This document shows, piece by piece, positions 52,945-61,367 of a stretch of DNA of 64,000 bases; the stretch's first letter is position 1, and every line of letters begins with the position of its first letter. The translations under genes and the position numbers were made by a program. The DNA is taken from the NCBI RefSeq assembly GCF_020169515.1, contig NZ_JAHMHW010000015.1, positions 1 to 64,000 on the forward strand, given 5' to 3'. The DNA comes from Paenibacillus vietnamensis. Lineage in GTDB: Bacteria > Bacillota > Bacilli > Paenibacillales > Paenibacillaceae. The notes below the pieces were generated by a model. The model saw only the letters and a program-made list of their open reading frames with translations. It did no database searches and was not told the origin of the DNA.

Positions 52945-54156
52945 ATGGGTACGATTTTACTATTGATCATTTATTTGGCCTTTATCAGCCTCGGGCTGCC
53001 CGATTCCTTGCTCGGTGCGTCATGGCCCGTAATGCGGCCGGATTTGGGAGTACCAATCGGGATGGCAGGGGCGCTATCGATGACGGTTACCGTCGGCACG
53101 ATTGTATCCAGCTTGGTAAGCGGAGCCGTTGTGCGCCGGTTCGGCACGGGACGCGTCACGCTGGCAAGCTGTATGATGACGGCCGGCGCTCTGCTGGGAT
53201 TTTCGTATGCGCCATCGCTCGTTTGGCTGATCGTCTGTGCCATCCCGCTCGGGCTCGGCGGAGGGGCCGTCGATGCGGCACTCAACCATTACGTAGCTGC
53301 CCGTTACAAAGCCCATCACATGAGCTGGCTGCATTGCTTCTGGGGCGTCGGTGCGACGGCCGGTCCCATGATTATGGCCGCGTTTTTGTCGGGGAATGCG
53401 TCTTGGAGAGACGGGTATTTGGCCGTAGCCGGCATTCAGTTCGGCTTAGTGATCTTGCTTTTTGTAACGCTCCCGTTGTGGAAGAAGCCGGCTGGGATAC
53501 AAAGCGCTGGCATTGGCACAGAGCAAGCGGAGGCGGAATCGCCGCTTGATAACGCCGGAACGCATAAACCGCAGCATATGAAGGGTGTCAAATATGCCTT
53601 GGCTTCGTTTTTATTCTACTGCGGGGTCGAAACAACGGTGGGCTTGTGGGGGAGCAGTTATTTGGTGAAAATGAGGGAACTTCACGCCGACGAAGCCGCT
53701 TTTTGGGTTTCGATTTATTTTGCGGGAATCACGATCGGAAGGCTGGTCACCGGATTCGTCACGTTCAAGCTGAGCAATCGGCTGCTCATTCGAGGGGGCC
53801 AGATTACGGCGCTTGCCGGTACGCTGCTTTTGCTGCTGCCGCTTCCGACCGGCTTCGCGCTGACCGGCTTGCTGATCTCGGGACTGGGACTCGCCCCGAT
53901 TTTCCCATGCATGCTGCATGAGACGCCTGTCCGGTTCGGCGAAGCGCATGCCGGGCGGATTATGGGTTACCAGATGGCGGTTGCCTATACGGGAAGCACG
54001 TTGATGCCGCCGCTTCTCGGGCTGCTTGCCGGGTTCTCGACGATCGGCATATTCCCGCTCTACATCGTCATATCGGCTGCCGCCATGCTGTTATTCTCGG
54101 AACGATTGAATGTGTTTCTGCGCAGGAGGAGCGAACCTGACGACGCAATCCATTGA
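52945..54156 (+). CDS. MFS transporter, FucP/sugar-permease-like
   Basis: A 403-residue membrane protein with about twelve spans in two halves split by a hydrophilic loop near residues 185-215. The first half holds GLPDSLLGASWPVMRPDLG and a conserved SWLHCFWGVGA segment seen in the FucP-like group. It follows the ROK regulator closely, so it is probably induced by the same ligand. It may import a sugar acid or export an intermediate. Its presence beside a complete ABC importer means that the island encodes two separate routes across the membrane. Confidence 0.88.
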   Translation: MGTILLLIIYLAFISLGLPDSLLGASWPVMRPDLGVPIGMAGALSMTVTVGTIVSSLVSGAVVRRFGTGRVTLASCMMTAGALLGFSYAPSLVWLIVCAIPLGLGGGAVDAALNHYVAARYKAHHMSWLHCFWGVGATAGPMIMAAFLSGNASWRDGYLAVAGIQFGLVILLFVTLPLWKKPAGIQSAGIGTEQAEAESPLDNAGTHKPQHMKGVKYALASFLFYCGVETTVGLWGSSYLVKMRELHADEAAFWVSIYFAGITIGRLVTGFVTFKLSNRLLIRGGQITALAGTLLLLLPLPTGFALTGLLISGLGLAPIFPCMLHETPVRFGEAHAGRIMGYQMAVAYTGSTLMPPLLGLLAGFSTIGIFPLYIVISAAAMLLFSERLNVFLRRRSEPDDAIH

Positions 54157-54226
54157 TCCTCTGCTGAGAGCAAAATCTTTTAACTATTAAGCAATATTCG
54201 CTAGAGTATCTCAATAGTGAAGTTCG

Positions 54227-54337
54227 TATAATGTGAGAAGAATAGAACGAACGCTTACAAGAACCGATTCAAATTTTCGTCTGTCTAGACCGAACCTATG
54301 AATCGGTTTCTTAGTAAGCTTTGGGAAAGCGCTTACA
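54227..54337 (+). promoter_or_regulatory. Promoter region with cre-like sites upstream of the third ABC transporter
   Basis: TATAAT at 54227-54232 is a likely -10 box, with a poor -35. GGAAAGCGCTTACA at 54324-54337 matches the cre consensus except for the first base. A second half-match, ACGCTTACAA, lies at about 54251-54260. Repression or activation by CcpA is plausible. Confidence 0.5.
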
Positions 54338-54364
54338 ACGGACTTTTAGAGGGGGGATAAAGGA

Positions 54365-55324
54365 TTGAAACAGACAGCAGCGGAACGAATAGCGGTCGCG
54401 GACAGGCCCAAAGCCCGGAAGGAGCATCCCGTATTGCGGTCGATTGTCCGGCACAGACAGTTCTATTTGCTCGGTCTGCCCGGCATCCTGAGTTTCATCA
54501 TCTTCAAATATTTCCCGATGTATGGCATTTTGATCGCTTTCCAGGATTATAATCCGTTTGCTGGCGTCATGAAGAGCGATTGGGTCGGCTTCGACCACTT
54601 TATCCGTCTGTTTACGGATCCGGATTTTTTCATGATCCTTCGCAATGCGCTGTTCCTCAGCTTGCTCGGGATTTGCCTGTTCCCGGCCCCGATCCTGCTG
54701 GCACTTCTGCTTAATGAGCTGCGCAGCGAATTGTACAAACGGATGGTGCAGACCGTTATTTATTTGCCCCATTTCGTATCATGGGTAATCGTCGTGAGCT
54801 TGACTTATATTTTCCTCTCCTCCGAGATCGGCTTGATCAACAAGCTGTTGCTGGCTCTGGGAGGGGAGAAGATCAACTTCCTTTTTGAAAACAAATATTT
54901 TTATCCGCTAATTATGTCACAGGATCTCTGGCGCAGCATCGGATGGGGGTCCATCATTTACATGGCGGCGATCGCCGGTGTCGACACTTCCCTGTACGAC
55001 GCAGCCAAGATGGACGGAGCGGGCAGACTGAGGCAGATTTGGAACGTCACGATTCCGTCGATTATGCCGACCATCGTCATCCTGTTCATCCTGCAGCTTG
55101 GCAGCACGCTCGACGTCAACTTCGAGCAAATCTGGCTGATGCAAAATCCGCTGAACACGCATATTTCGGAAGTGTTCGAAACCTATGTGTTCAAGGTGGG
55201 AGTTGGCGGCGGCGAGTATAGCTATTCCACAGCGATCGGCATTTTCAAATCGGTTGTCGGGCTCGCGCTCATCGTTGCTGCGAATAAATTAGCCAGCCGA
55301 AGAGGGCATGAAGGTATTTGGTAA
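54365..55324 (+). CDS. Carbohydrate ABC transporter permease (LplB type)
   Basis: A 319-residue membrane protein starting at TTG 54365, downstream of a GGGGGG site. It has about six spans and the EAA loop SLYDAAKMDGAGRLRQIWN (about residues 211-229). The N-terminal LGLPGILSFIIFKYFPMYG segment is typical of LplB-type permeases. It works with the permease at 55340 and the binding lipoprotein at 56291. No ATPase is encoded nearby, so a shared one is expected. Confidence 0.95.
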   Translation: MKQTAAERIAVADRPKARKEHPVLRSIVRHRQFYLLGLPGILSFIIFKYFPMYGILIAFQDYNPFAGVMKSDWVGFDHFIRLFTDPDFFMILRNALFLSLLGICLFPAPILLALLLNELRSELYKRMVQTVIYLPHFVSWVIVVSLTYIFLSSEIGLINKLLLALGGEKINFLFENKYFYPLIMSQDLWRSIGWGSIIYMAAIAGVDTSLYDAAKMDGAGRLRQIWNVTIPSIMPTIVILFILQLGSTLDVNFEQIWLMQNPLNTHISEVFETYVFKVGVGGGEYSYSTAIGIFKSVVGLALIVAANKLASRRGHEGIW

Positions 55325-55339
55325 AGGGGGCAAGACGCA

Positions 55340-56218
55340 ATGGGCATGAGATTACGGGAACGTATGTATCAGCTGACAATCGGGACGCTCCTGCTGTTCG
55401 TCTCTTTCACGATGTTATTTCCATTCCTCTATATCGCGGTGATCTCCTTCACGGACGCTGCCGCCTACGAGCCGAATGCGCTCAGCTTTTGGCCGTCCGC
55501 TTGGTCCATGGACGCCTACCGCCTTATTTTTGCCGGCGACGGCTTTCTGAACGCGTTGAATTCGTCCTTGTTCCTGACCGTGGTCGGGACGCCGATTTCC
55601 GTCATGGTCAGCTGTTCGACGGCTTACATGCTGGCCAAGCGGACGCTGCCCGGCCGCAAGGTGATGCTGAATCTCATCGTGTTCACAATGCTGTTCAGCC
55701 CGGGGCTGATCCCGAACTATTTGCTGATCAAGGAGCTGGATTTGCTGAACAGCTGGTGGGCGCTCATCTTGCCCGCAACAGCCAACGCCTGGACGCTGCT
55801 CGTTATGAAGAGCTTCTTTCAGAATATCCCTCACGAGGTCATCGAATCGGCCAAAATCGACGGCTGCGGCGAATACGCGGTGTTCTTCCGGATCGTCCTG
55901 CCTCTGTCGAAGGCGATGCTGGCCGCGTTCTCGCTGTTCGCTGCGGTAGGTTTCTGGAACACGTACTTTAACGCCATTCTGTATATATCGAATTCGGCAA
56001 AGTGGCCGTTGCAGGTGTTTCTGCAGCAGGTCGTCATGTCGTCTAGCATGGGCGAATTCATAGAAGCGTCGGTGATGCAATCGTTCAAGCAGGAGGTGCC
56101 GGCGGAGATTATCAAGATGGCCGCCGTCGTGGTAGCGACCGTACCTATCATTGTCGTATATCCGTTTCTTCAGAAGCATTTTGCCAAAGGCGTCATGATC
56201 GGTTCCGTGAAAGGCTGA
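55340..56218 (+). CDS. Carbohydrate ABC transporter permease (YtcP/LplC type)
   Basis: A 292-residue membrane protein with about six spans and the EAA loop VIESAKIDGCGEYAVFFRI (about residues 172-190). The C-terminal QKHFAKGVMIGSVKG tail is typical of this class. It starts 16 bases after the first permease, with AAGGGGG upstream of ATG 55340. Confidence 0.95.
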   Translation: MGMRLRERMYQLTIGTLLLFVSFTMLFPFLYIAVISFTDAAAYEPNALSFWPSAWSMDAYRLIFAGDGFLNALNSSLFLTVVGTPISVMVSCSTAYMLAKRTLPGRKVMLNLIVFTMLFSPGLIPNYLLIKELDLLNSWWALILPATANAWTLLVMKSFFQNIPHEVIESAKIDGCGEYAVFFRIVLPLSKAMLAAFSLFAAVGFWNTYFNAILYISNSAKWPLQVFLQQVVMSSSMGEFIEASVMQSFKQEVPAEIIKMAAVVVATVPIIVVYPFLQKHFAKGVMIGSVKG

Positions 56219-56290
56219 TTGCCGGATCAGGTTTTGGGAGTGCCATTCTCTTAACATATAGGGATCTCATAAATCTAGGGGGAAATCGCA

Positions 56291-57883
56291 ATGAACATGA
56301 AGCATTTGTATAAAAAAGGATGGTACGTTCTGATGGCTGCGGCGCTGACAACAGTCTCCGCTTGCTCCGGATCGGACCGGCCGGACAACGCCGGGAACGC
56401 TCCGCAGCAGACGGGCGAAGGGAGCGCGGAAACGCAAGGGCCGCTCAAGCTGACCGTGCAGCTGGAGGGCTGGGGCTCGAATGTGCCCGGCGACGGCCCC
56501 GTGCTGCAGGAAATCGAGAAACGGACGAATACGGATTTGACCGTCGACTGGATCAATTATGCCGATTATGAGGATCGTTTTAACGTACAGCTTGCTTCCG
56601 GCGAAATTCCGGATATTATGGCGACCGTTATGCCGACCGGACAATTGTTTTCCCAGCAGGTGCTCAAAGGTATCAAAGCCGGCATTTTCCACGACTTGAC
56701 ATCTTATATTGAAGACCCCGAATTTGACAAGAAATATCCGAACCTGGCGGCTTACGACAAAAGCGTATGGGACATGCTCAGGTTTGAAGGAAAAATCTAT
56801 GCGATGCCGCGTTATTTGCAGCCGATTGCGGCGAACAGTGCAATTATCATGCGCGAGGATCTGATGAAGAAGGCCGGATTGACGGAGGAGCCGAAGACGA
56901 TCGAGGAGCTGGGCGACTTCCTGATCAAGATTTCGCAGGAAACCGGCGTCTACGGCATGCAGACCGCGACCAAAAATTTGGATCACGACAATTACAAGCC
57001 GCTTGCGGTCGCTTTCACGGGCGTTCAGGATTGGGGCGTCGATTCGGAAGGCAACTTCATGTACCAATCGTTTATGCCGGAGTACAACGATTTCTTGCTC
57101 TGGATGAAAAAATTGTACGATGCGAAAGCGATCGATCCCGAATTCTCGCTGGAGCAAGGAGGCTCCAAGTTCAGTGACGGCAATTCGGCGGCGATGGTCC
57201 ACGTCTGGTGGAACTGGAAGCAAGGTCCGGACGAGTCTCCTTTCAGCGATGAAATGCGTGCGAAAAACCCGGACGCGAGAGCGTGGGGGCTGCTGCCTGT
57301 TCAAGGTCCGAAGGCTTATACGACGACGATCAAACCGTTCAATCGTCCGGCGCTCATCAGCTCCAAAGTGAAGAAGGAGGATATCCCTCACATTCTTCAG
57401 CTGTTTGATTATGCCGCCTCGCAGGAGCACAGCGAGCTGTCCAATAACGGGATTGAAGGCATCCACCATGAAGTGAAGGACGGCAAGATTGTGCCGAATC
57501 ATGAGAAGCTGGACGCCGATGCCGTCGGTCATTGGTATGTCATGTTCCAGAACCAGCTGGAAACTGCGCAATTGCTGCTGGTGGAAGCGAAGGGGCTTGG
57601 AGTGAGCGAGAAGGATCTGGCACGCATGAAGGAAATGGGCGAGATTTCCGAGTCGAAGACGAAGGAAGCGGGACTCGGACAGCCGCAATGGTCCGTTGAA
57701 TCTCCCACGTATGTCAGCAAGTGGGGCTTTTTGACGAAGGATTTGAACGATAATCGGATCAAGGTCGTTATGGGCAAAATGACGATTGAAGAGTGGAATC
57801 AATATGTAAAGGGTGTAACCGGGTCGAGAGATTACCAGAACATATTGAAGGAGATGAAGGACAGCTACTTGAGCGGCAAATAA
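56291..57883 (+). CDS. Carbohydrate-binding lipoprotein (LplA-like extracellular binding protein)
   Basis: A 530-residue lipoprotein, long as usual for the LplA/YtcQ group. The signal peptide ends at the lipobox VSAC (cysteine near residue 25). The mature domain is a bilobed SBP_bac_1-type fold with aromatic-rich segments (for example HVWWNWKQGP). AGGGGGAA precedes ATG 56291. It feeds sugars to the two permeases before it. In this island the ligand is perhaps a uronate-containing oligosaccharide, from the acid-sugar enzymes downstream; that is inference. Confidence 0.93.
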   Translation: MNMKHLYKKGWYVLMAAALTTVSACSGSDRPDNAGNAPQQTGEGSAETQGPLKLTVQLEGWGSNVPGDGPVLQEIEKRTNTDLTVDWINYADYEDRFNVQLASGEIPDIMATVMPTGQLFSQQVLKGIKAGIFHDLTSYIEDPEFDKKYPNLAAYDKSVWDMLRFEGKIYAMPRYLQPIAANSAIIMREDLMKKAGLTEEPKTIEELGDFLIKISQETGVYGMQTATKNLDHDNYKPLAVAFTGVQDWGVDSEGNFMYQSFMPEYNDFLLWMKKLYDAKAIDPEFSLEQGGSKFSDGNSAAMVHVWWNWKQGPDESPFSDEMRAKNPDARAWGLLPVQGPKAYTTTIKPFNRPALISSKVKKEDIPHILQLFDYAASQEHSELSNNGIEGIHHEVKDGKIVPNHEKLDADAVGHWYVMFQNQLETAQLLLVEAKGLGVSEKDLARMKEMGEISESKTKEAGLGQPQWSVESPTYVSKWGFLTKDLNDNRIKVVMGKMTIEEWNQYVKGVTGSRDYQNILKEMKDSYLSGK

Positions 57884-58020
57884 TCCTTTGTGGGACTCCT
57901 TTGATAAATGAGTCCATATCCCCCTAATACAGGGGGGCATCCGCCTATATATACTTTGTCGCTTTGTAGTAAAATTTTTATTCAGCTAGGGACAGCTAGT
58001 TTTAAATTTGCTTCCTTGGA

Positions 58021-58066
58021 ACGGGAGACAAAACGGTTATTAAACTAGTTTTGTCTTCCGTTTTAT
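58021..58066 (+). terminator. Terminator hairpin, copy 2 of the repeated element
   Basis: ACGGGAGACAAAAC pairs with GTTTTGTCTTCCGT (one G-T pair), followed by TTTATTT. It closes the transporter unit and matches 31490-31537 in stem, loop start and trailing sequence. Confidence 0.8.
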
Positions 58067-58130
58067 TTGAACTGCTATAATCTAGCTTTCGCGACATGGC
58101 TGAACCCGGACAGAGGTATAAAGCGTGGAA

Positions 58131-58316
58131 TAGCTGGATTTCCTGTATGTATTTTCGGATAGCCGGCCGATCTGGATTAAATAACTGGAATGAATGTATA
58201 TAAATCTTATCGGAAGCCGTGGATTGGTTCATTGAGGCGGAATTAGATACGTCAAATCCATTTATTTACGCTCAACGGTGATATCGGAATAAATATGGAC
58301 ATTAAATCCATTTATT
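58131..58316. repeat. Spacer with dispersed repeats and an operator-like set of half-sites
   Basis: TAGCTGGATT at about 58131 and ATAACTGGAAT at about 58181 belong to the repeat family near 9728 and 23546. Further on, TCCATTTATT occurs twice (58257-58266 and 58307-58316), with an inverted, 2-base-longer version AATAAATATGGA at 58288-58299. The half-sites lie 80 to 140 bases before the enolase-superfamily gene at 58398 and could bind a regulator. No gene lies in 57884-58397. Confidence 0.45.
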
Positions 58317-58397
58317 GTCATCGACATCAATCTTCGATGATCCATAAATCTATCGATTCAAGCGATTTCGCAGATCGATCCTCAGGAGGACTATGAA

Positions 58398-59534
58398 GTG
58401 AAAGTTGTGAATATTCATGCAAATGTGTATCGGCTGCCCCCCAGCGTGCCCTGGGAAGATGCAACGAACAAAGTGGACGGGCTGGAGTTCATCGTCGTGG
58501 AAGTGACGGCGGACAACGGAATGACCGGGACCGGGATCAGCTACACGGTCGATATCGGCGGAACGGTTATCAAGACGCTGATCGAGGACTATTTGGCCAA
58601 TCTGATCATCGGCATGAACCCGCTGGACTACGAGCGGATCTGGCAGCATGTGCAAAGGCAATCCCGGCGGCTCGGCCTGGGCGTCAATTCGATGGCGATT
58701 GCCGCAATCGATACCGCGATATGGGATCTTATCGGCAAAATTCACAATCAGCCGCTCTATAAGCTGCTTGGCGGAGCGCGCGACCGGATCCCGGCCTATA
58801 TTAGCGAAATCGATCTGAGAAGCGACGGAACGATCGACCAGTTGACCGACCGGGTGAAGGGTTATATCGGACAAGGCTACCGGACGGTTAAGATCAAAAT
58901 CGGCAAGCCGGAGCTCGAGGAGGATATCGAAAGAATCGCGAAGGTTCAGGAATTGCTCGGACCCGGCGGCACCGTGCTCGTCGACTTGAATCAGAAGTGG
59001 AGCGCCGCGGAGGCGATACAGAAAGGCACGCGCCTGGACAAGCTTAATCTCGGCTGGATCGAAGAACCGATGCTGTATCAGGACATTCAGGGTCACCGCC
59101 AATTGAAGCAGGCGATCCGCACGCCCATCGCGCTGGGGGAAAGCATGTACAGCAAGCAGCAATTTCTCGAATATTTGAAGGCGGACGCGGTAGATATCGT
59201 GCAGGCGGACGTCGCGTTCGTAGGCGGCATTACCGAGTGGTTAAAGATCGCACATCTCGCGGACGCGTTCGGCAAGCCCGTCGCACCGCACTTCATGATG
59301 GAGCTATCCCTTCATTTGCTGTGCGGCGTACCGAACAGCTACATGCTCGAAAATGTCGTCGGAGGTTCGCTGACCGAGCTGGGCTTGCTTGAAATCCCGA
59401 TCGAGGTGCGCGGCGGCATGGGCGTTCCTTCCGAGCTTCCCGGACACGGCATCGTTTTTGACCGGGACGCTTTACAGAAGCATCTGCTCGACCCCGCGGC
59501 GCTGCGGAACACCTTTGCCGGCGGAAGCAAATAA
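58398..59534 (+). CDS. Enolase-superfamily enzyme, mandelate-racemase subgroup (first)
   Basis: A 378-residue protein starting at GTG 58398, 7 bases after CAGGAGGA. A capping domain (about 1-130) precedes a modified TIM barrel. The general-base lysine motif VKIKIGK (about residues 163-169), metal ligands Asp in VDLNQKW, Glu in WIEEP and Glu in ALGES, and the His in APHFMMELSLHLL near residue 300 are visible. KxK plus Asp-His is the set of mandelate-racemase-type members, most of which dehydrate sugar acids. A dehydratase role is favoured by the operon. The natural acid sugar is unknown. Confidence 0.9.
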   Translation: MKVVNIHANVYRLPPSVPWEDATNKVDGLEFIVVEVTADNGMTGTGISYTVDIGGTVIKTLIEDYLANLIIGMNPLDYERIWQHVQRQSRRLGLGVNSMAIAAIDTAIWDLIGKIHNQPLYKLLGGARDRIPAYISEIDLRSDGTIDQLTDRVKGYIGQGYRTVKIKIGKPELEEDIERIAKVQELLGPGGTVLVDLNQKWSAAEAIQKGTRLDKLNLGWIEEPMLYQDIQGHRQLKQAIRTPIALGESMYSKQQFLEYLKADAVDIVQADVAFVGGITEWLKIAHLADAFGKPVAPHFMMELSLHLLCGVPNSYMLENVVGGSLTELGLLEIPIEVRGGMGVPSELPGHGIVFDRDALQKHLLDPAALRNTFAGGSK

Positions 59535-59558
59535 ACATTAAAGGAGACTTATGCCATT

Positions 59559-60224
59559 ATGCAAACATGGACGTCTGACGAGCAATTATTCGAGCTGATC
59601 AAAGCCGAGCTGTATACGCCGGTCGTAGGAGATATTTTGGATGTAAAAGGCCGCTACCATCAGTTCCTTCCGCAGCCGGTTCAGCCGCTGAAGGAGCAGA
59701 TGGTCGTCGTAGGAAGAGCGATGCCCGTCCTGATGATCGACGTGTTCGGCGAGCAGAAGAAGCCGTTCGGCCTGCTGACCGAAGCGCTGGATCAGCTGCG
59801 TCCCGGCGAGGTATATATCGCTTCCGGCGGGGAGATGAGATGCGCGTATTGGGGGGAGCTGCTGACGGCCACCGCCAAAAAAAGAGGCGCAGCGGGCGCG
59901 ATCATCAACGGCTTTCACCGGGATACGCCGATGGTTCTGGAACAGAACTGGCCTGTATTCTCGAGGGGGAGATTCGCGCAGGATTCCTCCGTCCGTACGC
60001 AGGTAGCAGACTACCGGTGCCGGATCGAAGTCGGCGGCGTATGGATCAATCCAGGCGATCTTGTATTTGCAGATCTGGACGGCGTGCTGATCATTCCGCA
60101 GGAGCTGGAGGAGGAAGTGATTACGCAAGCGCTGGAGAAGGTCCGGGGAGAGAAGGTCGTCCGCAGAGAGATCGAAAACGGCATGTCCAGCACCGAGGCT
60201 TTTCAAAAGTACGGGATTTTGTAG
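59559..60224 (+). CDS. RraA-family protein (HMG/CHA aldolase-like)
   Basis: A 221-residue protein. The GAIINGFHRDT segment (about residues 112-122), with the conserved Arg-Asp pair, and the N-terminal TPVVGDILDVKGR segment mark the RraA / 4-hydroxy-4-methyl-2-oxoglutarate aldolase family. Members with the Arg-Asp site cleave or decarboxylate 2-oxo acids with a metal ion; true RraA regulators lack the activity. AAAGGAG lies upstream of ATG 59559. Between two enolase-superfamily genes and an SDR, a lyase acting on a 2-oxo sugar-acid intermediate is the best inference. Confidence 0.85.
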   Translation: MQTWTSDEQLFELIKAELYTPVVGDILDVKGRYHQFLPQPVQPLKEQMVVVGRAMPVLMIDVFGEQKKPFGLLTEALDQLRPGEVYIASGGEMRCAYWGELLTATAKKRGAAGAIINGFHRDTPMVLEQNWPVFSRGRFAQDSSVRTQVADYRCRIEVGGVWINPGDLVFADLDGVLIIPQELEEEVITQALEKVRGEKVVRREIENGMSSTEAFQKYGIL

Positions 60225-60233
60225 GAGGCCTTT

Positions 60234-61367
60234 ATGAGGATCGTCAAATTCGAAACCTGGTGGGTGCAGCGGAACGAATGTTTATTTGACGGAAAGCGGC
60301 AAGGCAAAAGCCAAATGCCCTGGGACGTCGTCGTCGTCAAGCTGACGACGGATAACGGCATCGAGGGGATCGCCACGGCGCTGGCCGCGCGTTCGGGGGC
60401 TGTGACGGAAGCATATCTACAGGACAATATCGGTCCCATTCTTATGGGGCGGGATCCTTACGACCGGGAGGCGATCTGGCACGAGCTGTGGAATGTCGAC
60501 CGCCATCTCGGCTTTTTTCCCGTCTATTTGCCTGGTCCGGTCGACGTCGCACTGTGGGATATCGCGGCCAAGGCGGCCGGATTGCCGCTCTACAAATATA
60601 TGGGCGCCTGCCGGACGCAGCTTCCGGTATACGCGAGCGGGCTGTTCCACGAGACCGTCCAGCAATATGTCGATGAGGCGCTGCATTACAAATCGCTCGG
60701 GATCAACGCCTATAAGGCGCATCCTCCCGGCCCTTATCAGCTGGATATGAAAATTCATCAAGCGTTAAGGGACGCCTTGGGAGACGAGCATGTGCTCCTA
60801 ACGGACCCGGTTGCGGAATACAGCCTGGACGAGGCGATAAAAGTCGGACGCCAGCTGGAGAGGCTGAACTACCTGTGGTTCGAGGAGCCGTTCCGGGATT
60901 TTGAAGTGAACAAGTACAGGCAATTGTGCGCCGCGCTGGACATTCCCGTTGCCGCGACGGAGACGACCAGGGGCTGCCATTGGGGTGTCGCGCAATCGAT
61001 CGCCAATGACGCCGCGGATATCGTCAGGGCGGACGTGTCCTGGAAAAACGGGATTACGGGCACGCTGAAGATCGCCCATCTCGCGGAGGCTTTCGGCTTG
61101 CGGTGCGAGATCCATACGACGACGATGAATTATATGGATCTCGTTAATCTTCATGTGTCTTGCGCGATCCGCAACTGCGAGTACTTCGAATATTTTGTGC
61201 CGGAGGAGCAATTCCGGTTTCCGATGAAAGGGCAGCTGCCGATTGACGCGCAGGGCATGATCACGGTGCCGGAAGCGCCCGGAGTCGGAGCGGAGCTGGA
61301 TTGGGAGCTCATTCACCGGCAATGCGTGTCCTATAAAATCATAGAGGAACAGGGAGGCGAAGGTTAG
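60234..61367 (+). CDS. Enolase-superfamily enzyme, mandelate-racemase subgroup (second)
   Basis: A 377-residue protein. The barrel shows YKAH at about residues 160-163 where the first enzyme has KxK, metal ligands Asp in LLTDPVAEYS, Glu in WFEEP and Glu in ATETTRG, and His in CEIHTTT near residue 298. The K-x-H form of the second-strand motif and a different capping domain show that it is not a recent copy of the gene at 58398, so the two likely handle different acids or steps. AGGAGG lies upstream of ATG 60234; the stop abuts the SDR start. Confidence 0.9.
   Translation: MRIVKFETWWVQRNECLFDGKRQGKSQMPWDVVVVKLTTDNGIEGIATALAARSGAVTEAYLQDNIGPILMGRDPYDREAIWHELWNVDRHLGFFPVYLPGPVDVALWDIAAKAAGLPLYKYMGACRTQLPVYASGLFHETVQQYVDEALHYKSLGINAYKAHPPGPYQLDMKIHQALRDALGDEHVLLTDPVAEYSLDEAIKVGRQLERLNYLWFEEPFRDFEVNKYRQLCAALDIPVAATETTRGCHWGVAQSIANDAADIVRADVSWKNGITGTLKIAHLAEAFGLRCEIHTTTMNYMDLVNLHVSCAIRNCEYFEYFVPEEQFRFPMKGQLPIDAQGMITVPEAPGVGAELDWELIHRQCVSYKIIEEQGGEG

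Noticed and set aside
57920..57936. Terminator directly after the third binding-protein gene
   Set aside because: CCCCCT and AGGGGG form a stem, but no T-run follows; the better terminator is at 58021.
56267..57940. Long open frame (557 codons) antisense to the third binding lipoprotein
   Set aside because: The plus strand encodes a clear lipoprotein with signal peptide and ribosome site; the antisense product has shadow-like composition.
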